This document shows positions 15,897 to 24,173 of a stretch of DNA of 64,000 bases, piece by piece; position 1 is the stretch's first letter; each line of letters starts with the position of its first letter. Source of the stretch: VXNE01 sp965203615 (lineage in GTDB: Bacteria > Pseudomonadota > Gammaproteobacteria > Pseudomonadales > Azotimanducaceae); assembly GCA_965203615.1 (NCBI GenBank), contig OZ241900.1:2480001-2544000 (forward strand), in the 5' to 3' direction. The notes beneath the pieces were generated by a model that was not told the DNA's origin, did not search any database, and was given only the letters and a program-made list of their open reading frames with translations. The translations under genes and the position numbers were made by a program.

Positions 15897-17483
15897 GTGA
15901 TTAGCGCCGACGCGATCAGGAGTCTGCGGGGTCGAGAAGAACTCGCGCACCTGCGACGCGGTATCGAAAAGGAGAGCTTGCGCGTGACGCCGGGCGGTAC
16001 GCTCGCGCAGACGCCGCACCCGACGGCCCTGGGTTCGGCGCTCACCCACTCGCATATCACCACGGACTTCAGCGAGGCGCAGCCGGAACTCATCACCGGC
16101 GTGCATGACAGCGCCGCCGCCTGTATCGCCGAACTGGACGATATCCATCGATTCGTCTACGGCCACCTTCGCGACGAGTTGCTATGGGCCGCCAGCATGC
16201 CGTGCGCGCTCACCGCTGACGATCAGATCCCGCTGGGGCGCTTTGGGAAGTCCCATATCGGCCGCATGAAGACGATCTATCGGCGTGGACTCGGCTATCG
16301 TTATGGTCGGGTCATGCAGACGATTTCCGGCATCCACTACAACTTCTCGGTGCCGGATACGTTGTGGCCCGCGGTCGCCAGGGCGCGGCGGGAAACTCTC
16401 GACGACGACACCGTTAACCGGGCCTATTTCGATCTCATCCGGAACTTCCGGCGCGATTCCTGGATCCTGATCTACCTGTTCGGCGCATCGCCCGCGGTAT
16501 GTGCTTCCTTTGTGCGCGATCGGCCGCACGCACTGGAGAGGTTTGACATGACCACCTTCTACCTGCCGAATGCAACGTCGCTGCGAATGGGCCCGCTCGG
16601 CTATCAGTCCAGCGCCCAATCTTCGCTGCACGTCTCGTATAACAGCCTCGCCGACTACTCCGAGACCATGTGGCGGGCTCTGACGACGCCGCATCCGCCC
16701 TTCGAGGCGATCGGCCTGCGCGATGATGACGGTGGATATCGACAGCTTGGGACCGCGCTCCTGCAGATCGAAAACGAGTTCTACAGTCCGATCCGCCCCA
16801 AGCGAAGAACACATTCCGGCGAACAGCCCCTCGCCGCATTGAATGACCGCGGGGTCGAATACGTCGAAGTGCGATGCCTGGATCTCGATCCGTTCCTGCC
16901 GGCGGGCATCGACGAGGCCGCCTCTCGTTTCCTGGACGTTTTCCTGCTCGCGTGCCTGCTCAGGGAAAGTCCGCCCGATAGCCCGGAAGAGTCGGTACGC
17001 ATCCAGGCCAACCAGCGCGCCGTCGTCGACCGCGGCCGCGATCCGAACCTGCTGCTCGATGACGGCGACGGCACGGTGGCGAGCGGCACCTGGGCGACCC
17101 GGATACTGGATGACTGCGGTGCCGTGGCGAACCTGATCGACGAGGTCTCGGGCGGCGGTCAAGCCGGAGAGGCCGTGGACGCGCAGCGACAGAAAGTCGC
17201 ACGACCGGACCGCACGCCGTCGGCGCGGGTGCTGGAGAGCATGCGGCAGGCAAAGGTCTCGTATTTTCGTTTCGCGCTGAACCAGTCGACCTCGCACAAG
17301 GCGCATTACTGCGAGAATCCATTGAGCGAAGAGCGGCTGGCGTTTTTCGATGGACTGACCCGCGACTCGACAACGGAGCAAGCGCGCCGGGAAGCCGGCG
17401 AGCGCGAGACGTTCGACGAGTACTTTGCCGGCGCGCGCAGGGGGTACGAACGGGACCCGGTCCCGGACGCGCGGCTGGCGTGA
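15897..17483 (+). CDS. gshA: Glutamate-cysteine ligase
   Basis: A 528-residue gammaproteobacterial-type GshA with a GTG start 16 bp after pckA. LRRGIEKESLRV, THSHITTDFSEAQPELIT, YRYGRVMQTISGIHYNFS and LRMGPLGYQSSAQ are the family's ATP- and substrate-binding blocks; LNQSTSHKAHY is the usual C-terminal region. It catalyses the first step of glutathione synthesis. Its stop overlaps the acpH start by four bases. Confidence 0.95.
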   Translation: MISADAIRSLRGREELAHLRRGIEKESLRVTPGGTLAQTPHPTALGSALTHSHITTDFSEAQPELITGVHDSAAACIAELDDIHRFVYGHLRDELLWAASMPCALTADDQIPLGRFGKSHIGRMKTIYRRGLGYRYGRVMQTISGIHYNFSVPDTLWPAVARARRETLDDDTVNRAYFDLIRNFRRDSWILIYLFGASPAVCASFVRDRPHALERFDMTTFYLPNATSLRMGPLGYQSSAQSSLHVSYNSLADYSETMWRALTTPHPPFEAIGLRDDDGGYRQLGTALLQIENEFYSPIRPKRRTHSGEQPLAALNDRGVEYVEVRCLDLDPFLPAGIDEAASRFLDVFLLACLLRESPPDSPEESVRIQANQRAVVDRGRDPNLLLDDGDGTVASGTWATRILDDCGAVANLIDEVSGGGQAGEAVDAQRQKVARPDRTPSARVLESMRQAKVSYFRFALNQSTSHKAHYCENPLSEERLAFFDGLTRDSTTEQARREAGERETFDEYFAGARRGYERDPVPDARLA

Positions 17484-18067
17484 ACTTTCTCGCCCACTGC
17501 ACGCTGGCTCAACCGGAGACAGCGCTGATCGCGGGGGGCTTCATCGGCGACTTCATCAAGGGGCCGGTGCCGGGCGAACTGCCAGAGCGGCTGCAGGCGG
17601 GCATTCGCCTGCACCGCCATATCGACTCCGTGAGCAATCGCTTGCCCGGCATTGCCGTCAGCGTTCGACGGCTTGGCCCGAGATTGCGCCGCCCCGGCCC
17701 GGTGCTGCTCGACATCCTCGCCGACCACTGTCTTGCCTTGCGGTGGGATACGCACGGTCATGGTGAACTCAAGGCGTTCACGGCCCTGGCATACGATGCG
17801 ATTGGCGCGTTCGATCAGTTCCTGCCCGAACACGGGAGAAGGTATTTCCGGCGCATCCGGGACGCCGACGTGTTTGCCAGGTACGTCGAACCCGATACCG
17901 TGCTGCGTGCGATGACGTACATCCTGACGCGCCTGCGGCTCTCGCACCTCACCGGCGAACTCGACGGCATCGTCGATACCCACCTGCCGGATCTGATGGA
18001 GGACTTCGAAGCGTACTTCCCGGAACTGCGCGCGACTGTCGGCGAGTGGCAACGGGCGAATGGGTAG
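17480..18067 (+). CDS. acpH: Acyl carrier protein phosphodiesterase
   Basis: A 195-residue protein starting MNFLAHCTLAQPE, the typical AcpH (DUF479) start. It has GGFIGDFIKGPVPGELP, GIRLHRHIDSVSN and DILADHCLALRW, the conserved His/Asp residues of the HD-like active site that removes 4'-phosphopantetheine from ACP. GTG start, overlapping gshA by four bases, so probably coupled. The length matches the family. Confidence 0.9.
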   Translation: MNFLAHCTLAQPETALIAGGFIGDFIKGPVPGELPERLQAGIRLHRHIDSVSNRLPGIAVSVRRLGPRLRRPGPVLLDILADHCLALRWDTHGHGELKAFTALAYDAIGAFDQFLPEHGRRYFRRIRDADVFARYVEPDTVLRAMTYILTRLRLSHLTGELDGIVDTHLPDLMEDFEAYFPELRATVGEWQRANG

Positions 18068-18145
18068 CGCAAACGGCAACCGGTCTTGCGCTCGCCCTTG
18101 GGGCGCACCACACTAAACGCGAACCAAGCGACATCAGGGGAAGAC

Positions 18146-19699
18146 ATGGCAATCGTCGAGACGGGCTACGGCAAGGTAGAGGGTTCCGAAAACAACGGCA
18201 TCCACGGTTTCAGGGGCATCCCTTTTGCGGCGCCTCCCGCCGGCGAACGGCGTTGGCTCCCCCCGGCGCCGCCGGCCCCCTGGCCCGGCGTGCGAGCCGC
18301 CAACGGCGATTGGGGCAAGCAGGCGTGGCAACGGGTGGCCGACAACCCCGACAGCCCCCTTTCGTTCGTGTTCAATGCGCGCAACGCGGCCTATCGGGAC
18401 GAGGATTGCCTGCAGCTCAACGTCTGGACACCCGGCCTCGACGACGGCAAGCGGCCGGTGATGGTGTGGATCCACGGCGGCGGTTTCTCGGGCGGCACCG
18501 GGGGCACGCCGGTCTATGACGGCGAGATCCTGTCGCGGCGCGGCGACGTGGTGGTGGTCACCATCAACTATCGGCTCGGCGCGCTCGGGTTCCTCAACCT
18601 GAACGAGGTGACCGGCGGGCGCATTCCGGCCACCGGCAACGAAGGATTGCTTGACCAGGTCGAGGCGCTCAAGTGGATACGGGACAACATCGCCGCGTTC
18701 GGCGGAGATTCCGGCAACGTCACCATCTTTGGCGAGTCCGCCGGCGCGATGAGCGTTGCCGGGCTGCTCGCTCTCGGCCCTGCGAAGGGACTGTTTCATC
18801 GCGGCATCGCCATAAGCGGCGCGGCGAGCACGGCCAATTCGCTGGAACGCGCCACGGCAATCTCGGAAGGCGTCCTGGAGGAGCTCGACCTGTCCGGGAA
18901 CGATGCCGACAAGTTGATGGCAATCCACCCGGAAGAGCTTGTCGAGGCCACCGCCCGGTACAGCGCCCGGGGCCACGGGATGTGCTACCAGCCGACCATC
19001 GATGGCACCCAGATCGAGGCGATGCCACTTGATGCCGTGAGGGGCGGCGCCGCGGACGGCGTTTCGCTCCTGGTCGGCACGCAGCGGGACGAGTGGCGCG
19101 GTTTCACCGTGATGAACCCGACGATGTCGAAACTCGACGAGAACGGCTTGACCGCCGAGATTGCGAAAAACGTCGAAAATCCGCGGGCCATCATCGACGG
19201 ATACCGCGAGATCCGCGCCCGCCGCGGCGCTCCCACCGACCCGGTTACGCTCTATTGGACCATCGAGACGGACCGGAAGATGCGCATGCCCGCGGTCCAC
19301 CTGCTGGAAGCGCTGGCGGCGCGCGGGCAGCCAGGGCATCAGTACATCTTCGCCGGGGAATCGCCCTGGGAAGGCGGCATTCTCGGCGCGCCGCACGCGA
19401 TTATCATCGGCTTCGTGTTCGGGACGCATGCGTTCAGCGAAGGAAGTGCCAGGTATTTTGGGCGGGGCGAAGCTACGGATGCCCTCTCGGGGCACCTGCA
19501 GGACGCGTTCTGCGCCTTTGCCAGGACCGGGAGTCCGCGCACCGAGGCGCTGCCTGAATGGGCACCCTACGATACCGAGACCCGTTCCACCGGTGTTCTC
19601 GGCACGCCGGTGCAGGTCGTGAACGGGCCCTACGACGAAGAGCGCGCCCTTTGGACCGGGATGGAGGTGAGTCTGCCCTTCGGGCCCGAAAGGTGGTGA
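18146..19699 (+). CDS. Type B carboxylesterase
   Basis: A 517-residue alpha/beta-hydrolase of the carboxylesterase B family. The N-terminal GFRGIPFAAPPAGERRW and EDCLQLNVWTP segments, the oxyanion-hole motif VWIHGGGFSGG and the nucleophile elbow FGESAGAMSV are all present, and PHAIIIGFVFG could carry the catalytic His region. No signal peptide is seen at the chosen ATG, which has AGGGGAAG upstream. Substrates of the family range from aryl to polyester esters. It is followed by an interrupted dehalogenase-like gene and lies in a catabolic run with a P450 and a sulfatase. Confidence 0.88.
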   Translation: MAIVETGYGKVEGSENNGIHGFRGIPFAAPPAGERRWLPPAPPAPWPGVRAANGDWGKQAWQRVADNPDSPLSFVFNARNAAYRDEDCLQLNVWTPGLDDGKRPVMVWIHGGGFSGGTGGTPVYDGEILSRRGDVVVVTINYRLGALGFLNLNEVTGGRIPATGNEGLLDQVEALKWIRDNIAAFGGDSGNVTIFGESAGAMSVAGLLALGPAKGLFHRGIAISGAASTANSLERATAISEGVLEELDLSGNDADKLMAIHPEELVEATARYSARGHGMCYQPTIDGTQIEAMPLDAVRGGAADGVSLLVGTQRDEWRGFTVMNPTMSKLDENGLTAEIAKNVENPRAIIDGYREIRARRGAPTDPVTLYWTIETDRKMRMPAVHLLEALAARGQPGHQYIFAGESPWEGGILGAPHAIIIGFVFGTHAFSEGSARYFGRGEATDALSGHLQDAFCAFARTGSPRTEALPEWAPYDTETRSTGVLGTPVQVVNGPYDEERALWTGMEVSLPFGPERW

Positions 19700-19718
19700 G
19701 TCTTCAAAGGACCGAACC

Positions 19719-20402
19719 ATGACGGGGAGACTCCAGGGCAAACGCGTACTGGTGACCCAGGCGGAGGACTTCATGGGGCCGGTGACGGTCGACGTGTTCC
19801 GCGAGGAAGGTGCCGAGGTGGTTGCGGATTCTCGCCGACTGGGCTCGGCCGGCGCATGCTAGGCGCTGGTTGCGGAGTGCGGGCACCTCGACGTCCTGGT
19901 TGCGAACCTTGCTTCGTCGAACTTCAGCGGAACGCCGGTGACGGCGATCAAGGACGACGACTGGCGTACGCCTTTTGACCGCCTGGTCCATCCCCTGCAT
20001 TGGCTGACCCAGGCCGTACTGCCGCAGATGATCGAACGAAAGGCTGGAAAGATCGTGGTCTACGGAAGCGCGGCGGCGTTGCGGGGCATGCGGACGGTCG
20101 CCGCCTACTCGGCGGCGCGCGCGGCACAGGTCGGATATGTGCAGGCAGTTGGGGTGGAAGTCGCGCAGCACAACGTGCAGATCAACCTCATCGCGCAGAA
20201 CTACGTCGAGAACCCGGACTACTATCCGCCTGAATTGATGCAGAAGGAGTCGTTCGTGGCGTCATTGAAACGCCAAGTGCCGGCGGGGCGCCTTGGCAAG
20301 CCGCGGGAAGACGCGATGTTCGCCGTGTTCCTGGCCAGCGATGAGTGCGGCTTCCTGGTTGGACAGACGTTTCCCTTCGCCGGAGGCTGGGTCCAGAGAT
20401 AA
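19719..20402 (+). pseudogene. Halohydrin dehalogenase-like SDR, interrupted by an in-frame TAG
   Basis: Read through a TAG at 19860-19862 this is a 227-residue short-chain dehydrogenase-fold protein. It lacks the normal NAD(P) glycine motif and has VTQAEDFMG, which fits T-x4-F-x-G, and SAAALRGMRTVAAYSAAR, which fits S-x12-Y-x3-R; together these are the two motifs that separate halohydrin dehalogenases from other SDRs. The loop NLIAQNYVENPDYYPPE resembles their halide-site region. Such enzymes turn vicinal haloalcohols into epoxides. The stop at codon 48 means a pseudogene, a sequence error, or restart at an internal site such as ATG 19938, which would lose the first motif. Both halves keep coding quality, so decay would be recent. 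Confidence 0.7.
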
Positions 20403-20412
20403 ACGTCGGGAC

Positions 20413-20442
20413 GGCCCGCGCCCCAAGGGTGGAGCGCGGGCC
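20413..20442. terminator. Strong GC hairpin between convergent genes
   Basis: GGCCCGCGC (20413-20421) and GCGCGGGCC (20434-20442) are perfect inverted arms around a 12-base loop, placed between the 3' ends of the dehalogenase-like gene and the GYD gene. The position fits a bidirectional terminator, though no long U tract is present. Confidence 0.6.
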
Positions 20443-20456
20443 GGAGACAGGTGGCG

Positions 20457-20777
20457 TCAGGCGCCTGGCACCCGGTAGGGAACACCCTTCGCGGCGGCTT
20501 CATCCACCGTTTCGGGTGTCACGAGCGCGGTCACCCGCACGCTGAGAACGCCGGCTGCGCCGATGTTCAGGGACACGGCCGTGGCCGTCGCATCGTCGGG
20601 AAGGTCGGCGATGATGTAGAGGTCCGTATCGCCGAAAGCGTAGTAGAACGCCTCCACGCTGCCGCCGACTCCCTCGATGGTCTGGGTCAACGCTTCCCGC
20701 CGTTGCGTACCGCCTTCCTTCAGCAATCCGCCAAGCCCGTCCTGGGTGTAGTTCGCATGGAACATGTATTTGCTCAT
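20457..20777 (-). CDS. GYD domain-containing protein
   Basis: A 106-residue protein with MSKYMFHANYTQDGLGGLL, RREALTQTIEGVGGSVEAFYYAFGD and DLYIIADLPDD, the pattern of the GYD family of small dimeric alpha/beta-barrel proteins. An upstream Met (20786) gives three more residues. The family is widespread near oxidoreductase genes but has no settled function. It is transcribed towards the interrupted dehalogenase gene and divergently from the P450 gene. Confidence 0.85.
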   Translation of the reverse strand: MSKYMFHANYTQDGLGGLLKEGGTQRREALTQTIEGVGGSVEAFYYAFGDTDLYIIADLPDDATATAVSLNIGAAGVLSVRVTALVTPETVDEAAAKGVPYRVPGA

Positions 20778-20940
20778 CGGCTTCACTCGCGCTCGTTGAA
20801 ACCCGTGATGATTGGGCCATTGGTCGCCCTAATGCAAGCCCCGGCACGCGAATTTGTCCACAATCCGGCATTGGCGGGACCGGTAGGACCAGGGATGTGG
20901 GCGCTTGGGATAAGATGGAGTTTTGCTCGGCCTGAACCAC

Positions 20941-22086
20941 ATGAGTGACACCGAGAACGGGACGCCGGATGTCTACGAGCACTACCGCTACCTGCGTCGA
21001 CGTGCGCCCGTTGTCGAACAGCAGGGCGTCTGGCAGGTGGCGCGGTATGCGGATGTTCGGCAAGTCCTGCGCGACCACGAGACGTTCTCGTCGGCGGTGG
21101 CACCGCCGCCTCCGGGTGCCACCCCTTCCATGCTGTTCAGCGATCCTCCCCTCCATAACCGCCTGCGCCGGCTTGTCAGCTACGCATTCAAGCCGAGCCA
21201 CATAGAAGCGCAGCACGATCTTGTCGCGACCCGTTGCGACGAACTGATGACGGCCATGTGCCGGCACGAGGAAGTGGACCTGGTCGAGGCGCTGGCGGCG
21301 CCCCTGCCGGTGACCGTCATCGCGCAGATGCTTGGCGTCGAGGACGGCAACATGCGGGACTTCAAGCGCTGGTCCGACAAGATCTTCAGCAACATCGGGG
21401 AGATTCTCTTTGCCCAGCCGGATGCCTCGGTGCAGGAGGCGCAAGATGAGATGAACGCCTATTTTCTCGGCAAGATCGAAAAGCTGCGCCCCGCGCCGGG
21501 CAACAACTTGCTCGGGCGCTTGATTCGGACCGAGACTGAGGACGGACACCTTTCCGACGAGGAGTTGCTGAGCTTCTGTCGGCTACTGCTCATCGCCGGC
21601 AACGAGACCACCACCGGTCTCATTACCGGATGTGTCCGGGTATTCGACGAATTGCCGGAAACGTTCGAGGCGCTGAAGGCGGATCGCGATCTCATTCCCG
21701 GCTTCGTCGAGGAGACGCTTCGTTTCCATTCCCCGTTCTCGGCGACCGTCCGCCGCACGACTCGCGCAACGGAGCTTGCCGGCGTCGAGATACCGGAAGG
21801 CGTGATCGTGTTACCGCTCATGGCGTCCGCCAATCGCGACGAATCCGTATTCGATAACGCCGATGCGTTCGTCATCGATCGGGATCCGAATCCACACCTC
21901 GCCTTCGGGTTTGGCATCCACAACTGCCTGGGGGCCCACCTGGCGAGGCTCGAAGGCAGGGTCGCCGTGGCCGGCATGGTGAACGCATTGGACCGAATCG
22001 AGATCAGCGAGACTGCGGACCGGGCGCAGTTCGACCGTCTCGGAGGCCCGGCGACACTACCCGTAAGGATTGCGGGAGCTTCCTGA
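20941..22086 (+). CDS. Cytochrome P450
   Basis: A 381-residue soluble bacterial P450. The I-helix oxygen-binding motif is AGNETTTG at 219-226, ExxR is EETLR at 257-261, and the haem loop FGFGIHNCLGAHLAR places the axial cysteine at 329. It needs a ferredoxin and reductase that are not encoded nearby. The ATG at 20941 is chosen over a TTG 18 bases upstream. Its stop overlaps the start of the next sulfatase gene, so the two are coupled; a shared role on a sulfated, hydroxylatable compound (for example a sterol) is inference. Confidence 0.92.
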   Translation: MSDTENGTPDVYEHYRYLRRRAPVVEQQGVWQVARYADVRQVLRDHETFSSAVAPPPPGATPSMLFSDPPLHNRLRRLVSYAFKPSHIEAQHDLVATRCDELMTAMCRHEEVDLVEALAAPLPVTVIAQMLGVEDGNMRDFKRWSDKIFSNIGEILFAQPDASVQEAQDEMNAYFLGKIEKLRPAPGNNLLGRLIRTETEDGHLSDEELLSFCRLLLIAGNETTTGLITGCVRVFDELPETFEALKADRDLIPGFVEETLRFHSPFSATVRRTTRATELAGVEIPEGVIVLPLMASANRDESVFDNADAFVIDRDPNPHLAFGFGIHNCLGAHLARLEGRVAVAGMVNALDRIEISETADRAQFDRLGGPATLPVRIAGAS

Positions 22087-23549
22087 TGGCCAGAGAACAG
22101 CCCAACATCCTGTTCATCTTCACCGACCAGCAGCGGGCCGACACGATGGGCTATGCCGGCGATCCGGTGGCGATCACGCCGCATACGGATCGATTGGCTT
22201 CGCAGGGCGTGGTGTTTCGGCGTTGTTGCACCAACTCACCCGTCTGCATGACCGCCAGGGCGAGCCTGATCAGTGGCAAACACGTGCACGAGCATGGAGT
22301 CTGGACATTTGCCAACCCGGAACTGCGCCACGGCCCGAGCCATGTGCGCAATATACGGAACGCGGGCTACAGGACCGCCGTCGTCGGCAAGACACACCTG
22401 TGGCCGCACGGCAAGGGCCACACGCGGGATCACCTCGAGGAGATGCACGACTGGGGCTATCTGGATGCCATCGAAGTCACGGGGCCGGTCGAGTCCGCGA
22501 ACACGGGTTCTGCCTATACGGACCATCTGCGCGACAGGGGTCTGCTCGATGTGCACCGGGAATACCTGAGCACGCATCTGACGGGAAAGCACCTGCACGT
22601 CGCGATGCCCTGGGAGTTGCCGCCGACGAATCTGCCGACCGAAGATCACCTCGACGTGTTCATCGCTCGCCAGGCTGAAGAGTGGCTCGATCGCTACGAG
22701 GGCGATGAACCCTTCTACCTCCAGGTATTTTTCGGAGGTCCGCACGATCCCTGGGACGCGCCCGCCGAGTATCGCCGACGATACGATGCGGATGCCATGT
22801 CACTGTCCATTACCGAAGCGCAGACCGGACCGGTATCGCCTCACGTGGAACTGATGCTGAAGGGAGCCCCGCAAAAACTGGATCAAATGAGCGCGGCCGA
22901 GAACCGGGTGATGAAGAGTCACTACTACGCCAAGGTCACCCTGATCGACGACTGCGTCGGGCGGGTCGTGGCAGCGCTCGAGAACAGGGGATGGCTGGAC
23001 GACACTTGGATTGTTTTCTCCTCCGATCACGGGGAGATGCTGGGAGACCACGGCCTGATGGCGAAGAAGGTGTTCTATGACGGCGCCGTGAATGTGCCCT
23101 GCATTTACCGCCTGCCGGGCGGCGGTGCCGGGTGGCAGAGCAATGCCCTGACGGATCACCTCGACATCGCTGCAACGCTGCTGGATGTCGCCGGAGCGGA
23201 AGCCCTTCGGGAATCATATGGCTCGTCTCTGCTGCCCCTCATCAGGGCCGGCAAGGACGCTCCGGATGCGCACAGTCACAAGGACGTGGTGTTGAGCGAA
23301 TTCGGACTGCCCCCGGAGGCCTTTTGCATGCTGCGCACGGATCGCTACAAGATGTCGGTGCATGCCACCACGCGCGAACCCGTGGACCTCTACGACATGC
23401 TTGAAGATCCGAGGGAACTGCACAATCGCGTGAACGACCCGGCGCTACGCGAGGTGCGGGAGGACCTGATCGAGTCTGAGTTGGCTCGGCTGCTGCCTAG
23501 TGTTCCGTCACAGCAGATACCCGTAGATTTGGGTGTGACGGAGCACTAG
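22086..23549 (+). CDS. Sulfatase with variant CMTAR modification motif
   Basis: A 487-residue cytoplasmic sulfatase. NILFIFTDQQRADTMG is the usual N-terminal metal-binding block, GGPHDPWDAP and FSSDHGEMLGDHG the later ones. The modification site reads SPVCMTARASLISGK: Cys54 and Arg58 are in place, but the +2 residue is Thr where Pro (or Ala) is normal. The C-terminal 17 residues are encoded within an inverted-repeat element that also provides the stop codon, so the original end may have been replaced. Translationally coupled to the P450 gene upstream. Confidence 0.87.
   Translation: MAREQPNILFIFTDQQRADTMGYAGDPVAITPHTDRLASQGVVFRRCCTNSPVCMTARASLISGKHVHEHGVWTFANPELRHGPSHVRNIRNAGYRTAVVGKTHLWPHGKGHTRDHLEEMHDWGYLDAIEVTGPVESANTGSAYTDHLRDRGLLDVHREYLSTHLTGKHLHVAMPWELPPTNLPTEDHLDVFIARQAEEWLDRYEGDEPFYLQVFFGGPHDPWDAPAEYRRRYDADAMSLSITEAQTGPVSPHVELMLKGAPQKLDQMSAAENRVMKSHYYAKVTLIDDCVGRVVAALENRGWLDDTWIVFSSDHGEMLGDHGLMAKKVFYDGAVNVPCIYRLPGGGAGWQSNALTDHLDIAATLLDVAGAEALRESYGSSLLPLIRAGKDAPDAHSHKDVVLSEFGLPPEAFCMLRTDRYKMSVHATTREPVDLYDMLEDPRELHNRVNDPALREVREDLIESELARLLPSVPSQQIPVDLGVTEH
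23497..23549. repeat. Inverted-repeat element at the 3' end of the sulfatase gene
   Basis: CTAGTGTTCCGTCACA (23497-23512) is inverted at 23534-23549 with a single mismatch, leaving a 21-base centre. The same 16-base arm occurs at 673-689. The element is inside the reading frame and ends in the sulfatase TAG stop. It could be a miniature insertion sequence, a terminator hairpin or a protein-binding site; its location at two gene ends favours a small mobile or terminator element. Confidence 0.6.
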
Positions 23550-23574
23550 CTGACTTGCCAGGCGGTTGGGTTGT

Positions 23575-24081
23575 TCAACGCCGTGAGGATGGCAAGGGAG
23601 CGCGCCACTGCATGATGGCGCCAATGGCGATGACGAGAAACCCGCCGAGCGCCCAGATGGGCAGGGACAGGCCCAGGAACATGTCGTCCCCCGTTTCCAC
23701 GCAGTCGCCGGTACCGAAGGTCATGGCCGTCAGGGCCTCGCTCCACATGCCCCACTCGATGAGGACGTCGACACCCGCGATGCAGGCAGGTACCGATTCC
23801 GGGGGTAGCGTGCCGATCCAAATGTGACGGATCGCGAACCCGCCTCCGACCACTGCCGCCAGGATGGCGAGAAGCGGGTAAATCCCCCGGGCGGGCTGAT
23901 CTATCAGGCCAGCCAGCACGATCAGGCCCGCGATATAGAACCACGCGCGCTGCATCAGACAGAGCGGGCATGGCTCCATGCCGAACCCGTGCTCCATCAC
24001 CAGCGCGCCGACCACCAGTGCGGCGATCCAGGCGGTGAGGATCAGTCCCCAGTCTGCCTTGGTCAACGCACTCACGGACAT
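23575..24081 (-). CDS. dsbB: Disulfide bond formation protein B
   Basis: A 168-residue inner-membrane protein with four hydrophobic segments. The first periplasmic loop has CPLC (Cys38/Cys41) and the second a Cys pair at 100 and 127, as in DsbB, which passes electrons from DsbA to quinone. The start is the Met of MSVSALTKADW because GGAGGAGAG lies just upstream; a Met eight codons earlier lacks a site. It converges on the sulfatase gene. Confidence 0.9.
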   Translation of the reverse strand: MSVSALTKADWGLILTAWIAALVVGALVMEHGFGMEPCPLCLMQRAWFYIAGLIVLAGLIDQPARGIYPLLAILAAVVGGGFAIRHIWIGTLPPESVPACIAGVDVLIEWGMWSEALTAMTFGTGDCVETGDDMFLGLSLPIWALGGFLVIAIGAIMQWRAPLPSSRR

Positions 24082-24173
24082 ACGGCTCTCTCCTCCACGA
24101 AGCATGGGATTCTATCCCCATTCGGGACGTGACCGCGTACAAGTCTCGCTGCCTTCAAAGCCCTGTCGGATGG

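Noticed and set aside
18134..19774. Long minus-strand frame opposite the esterase gene
   Set aside because: Shadow of a GC-rich gene: no domain, low-complexity translation, and fully antisense to a clear carboxylesterase.
19860..19862. The TAG in the dehalogenase-like gene as a pyrrolysine codon
   Set aside because: Pyrrolysine is not known in SDR proteins and the position shows no functional reason for it; a nonsense mutation or sequence error is simpler.
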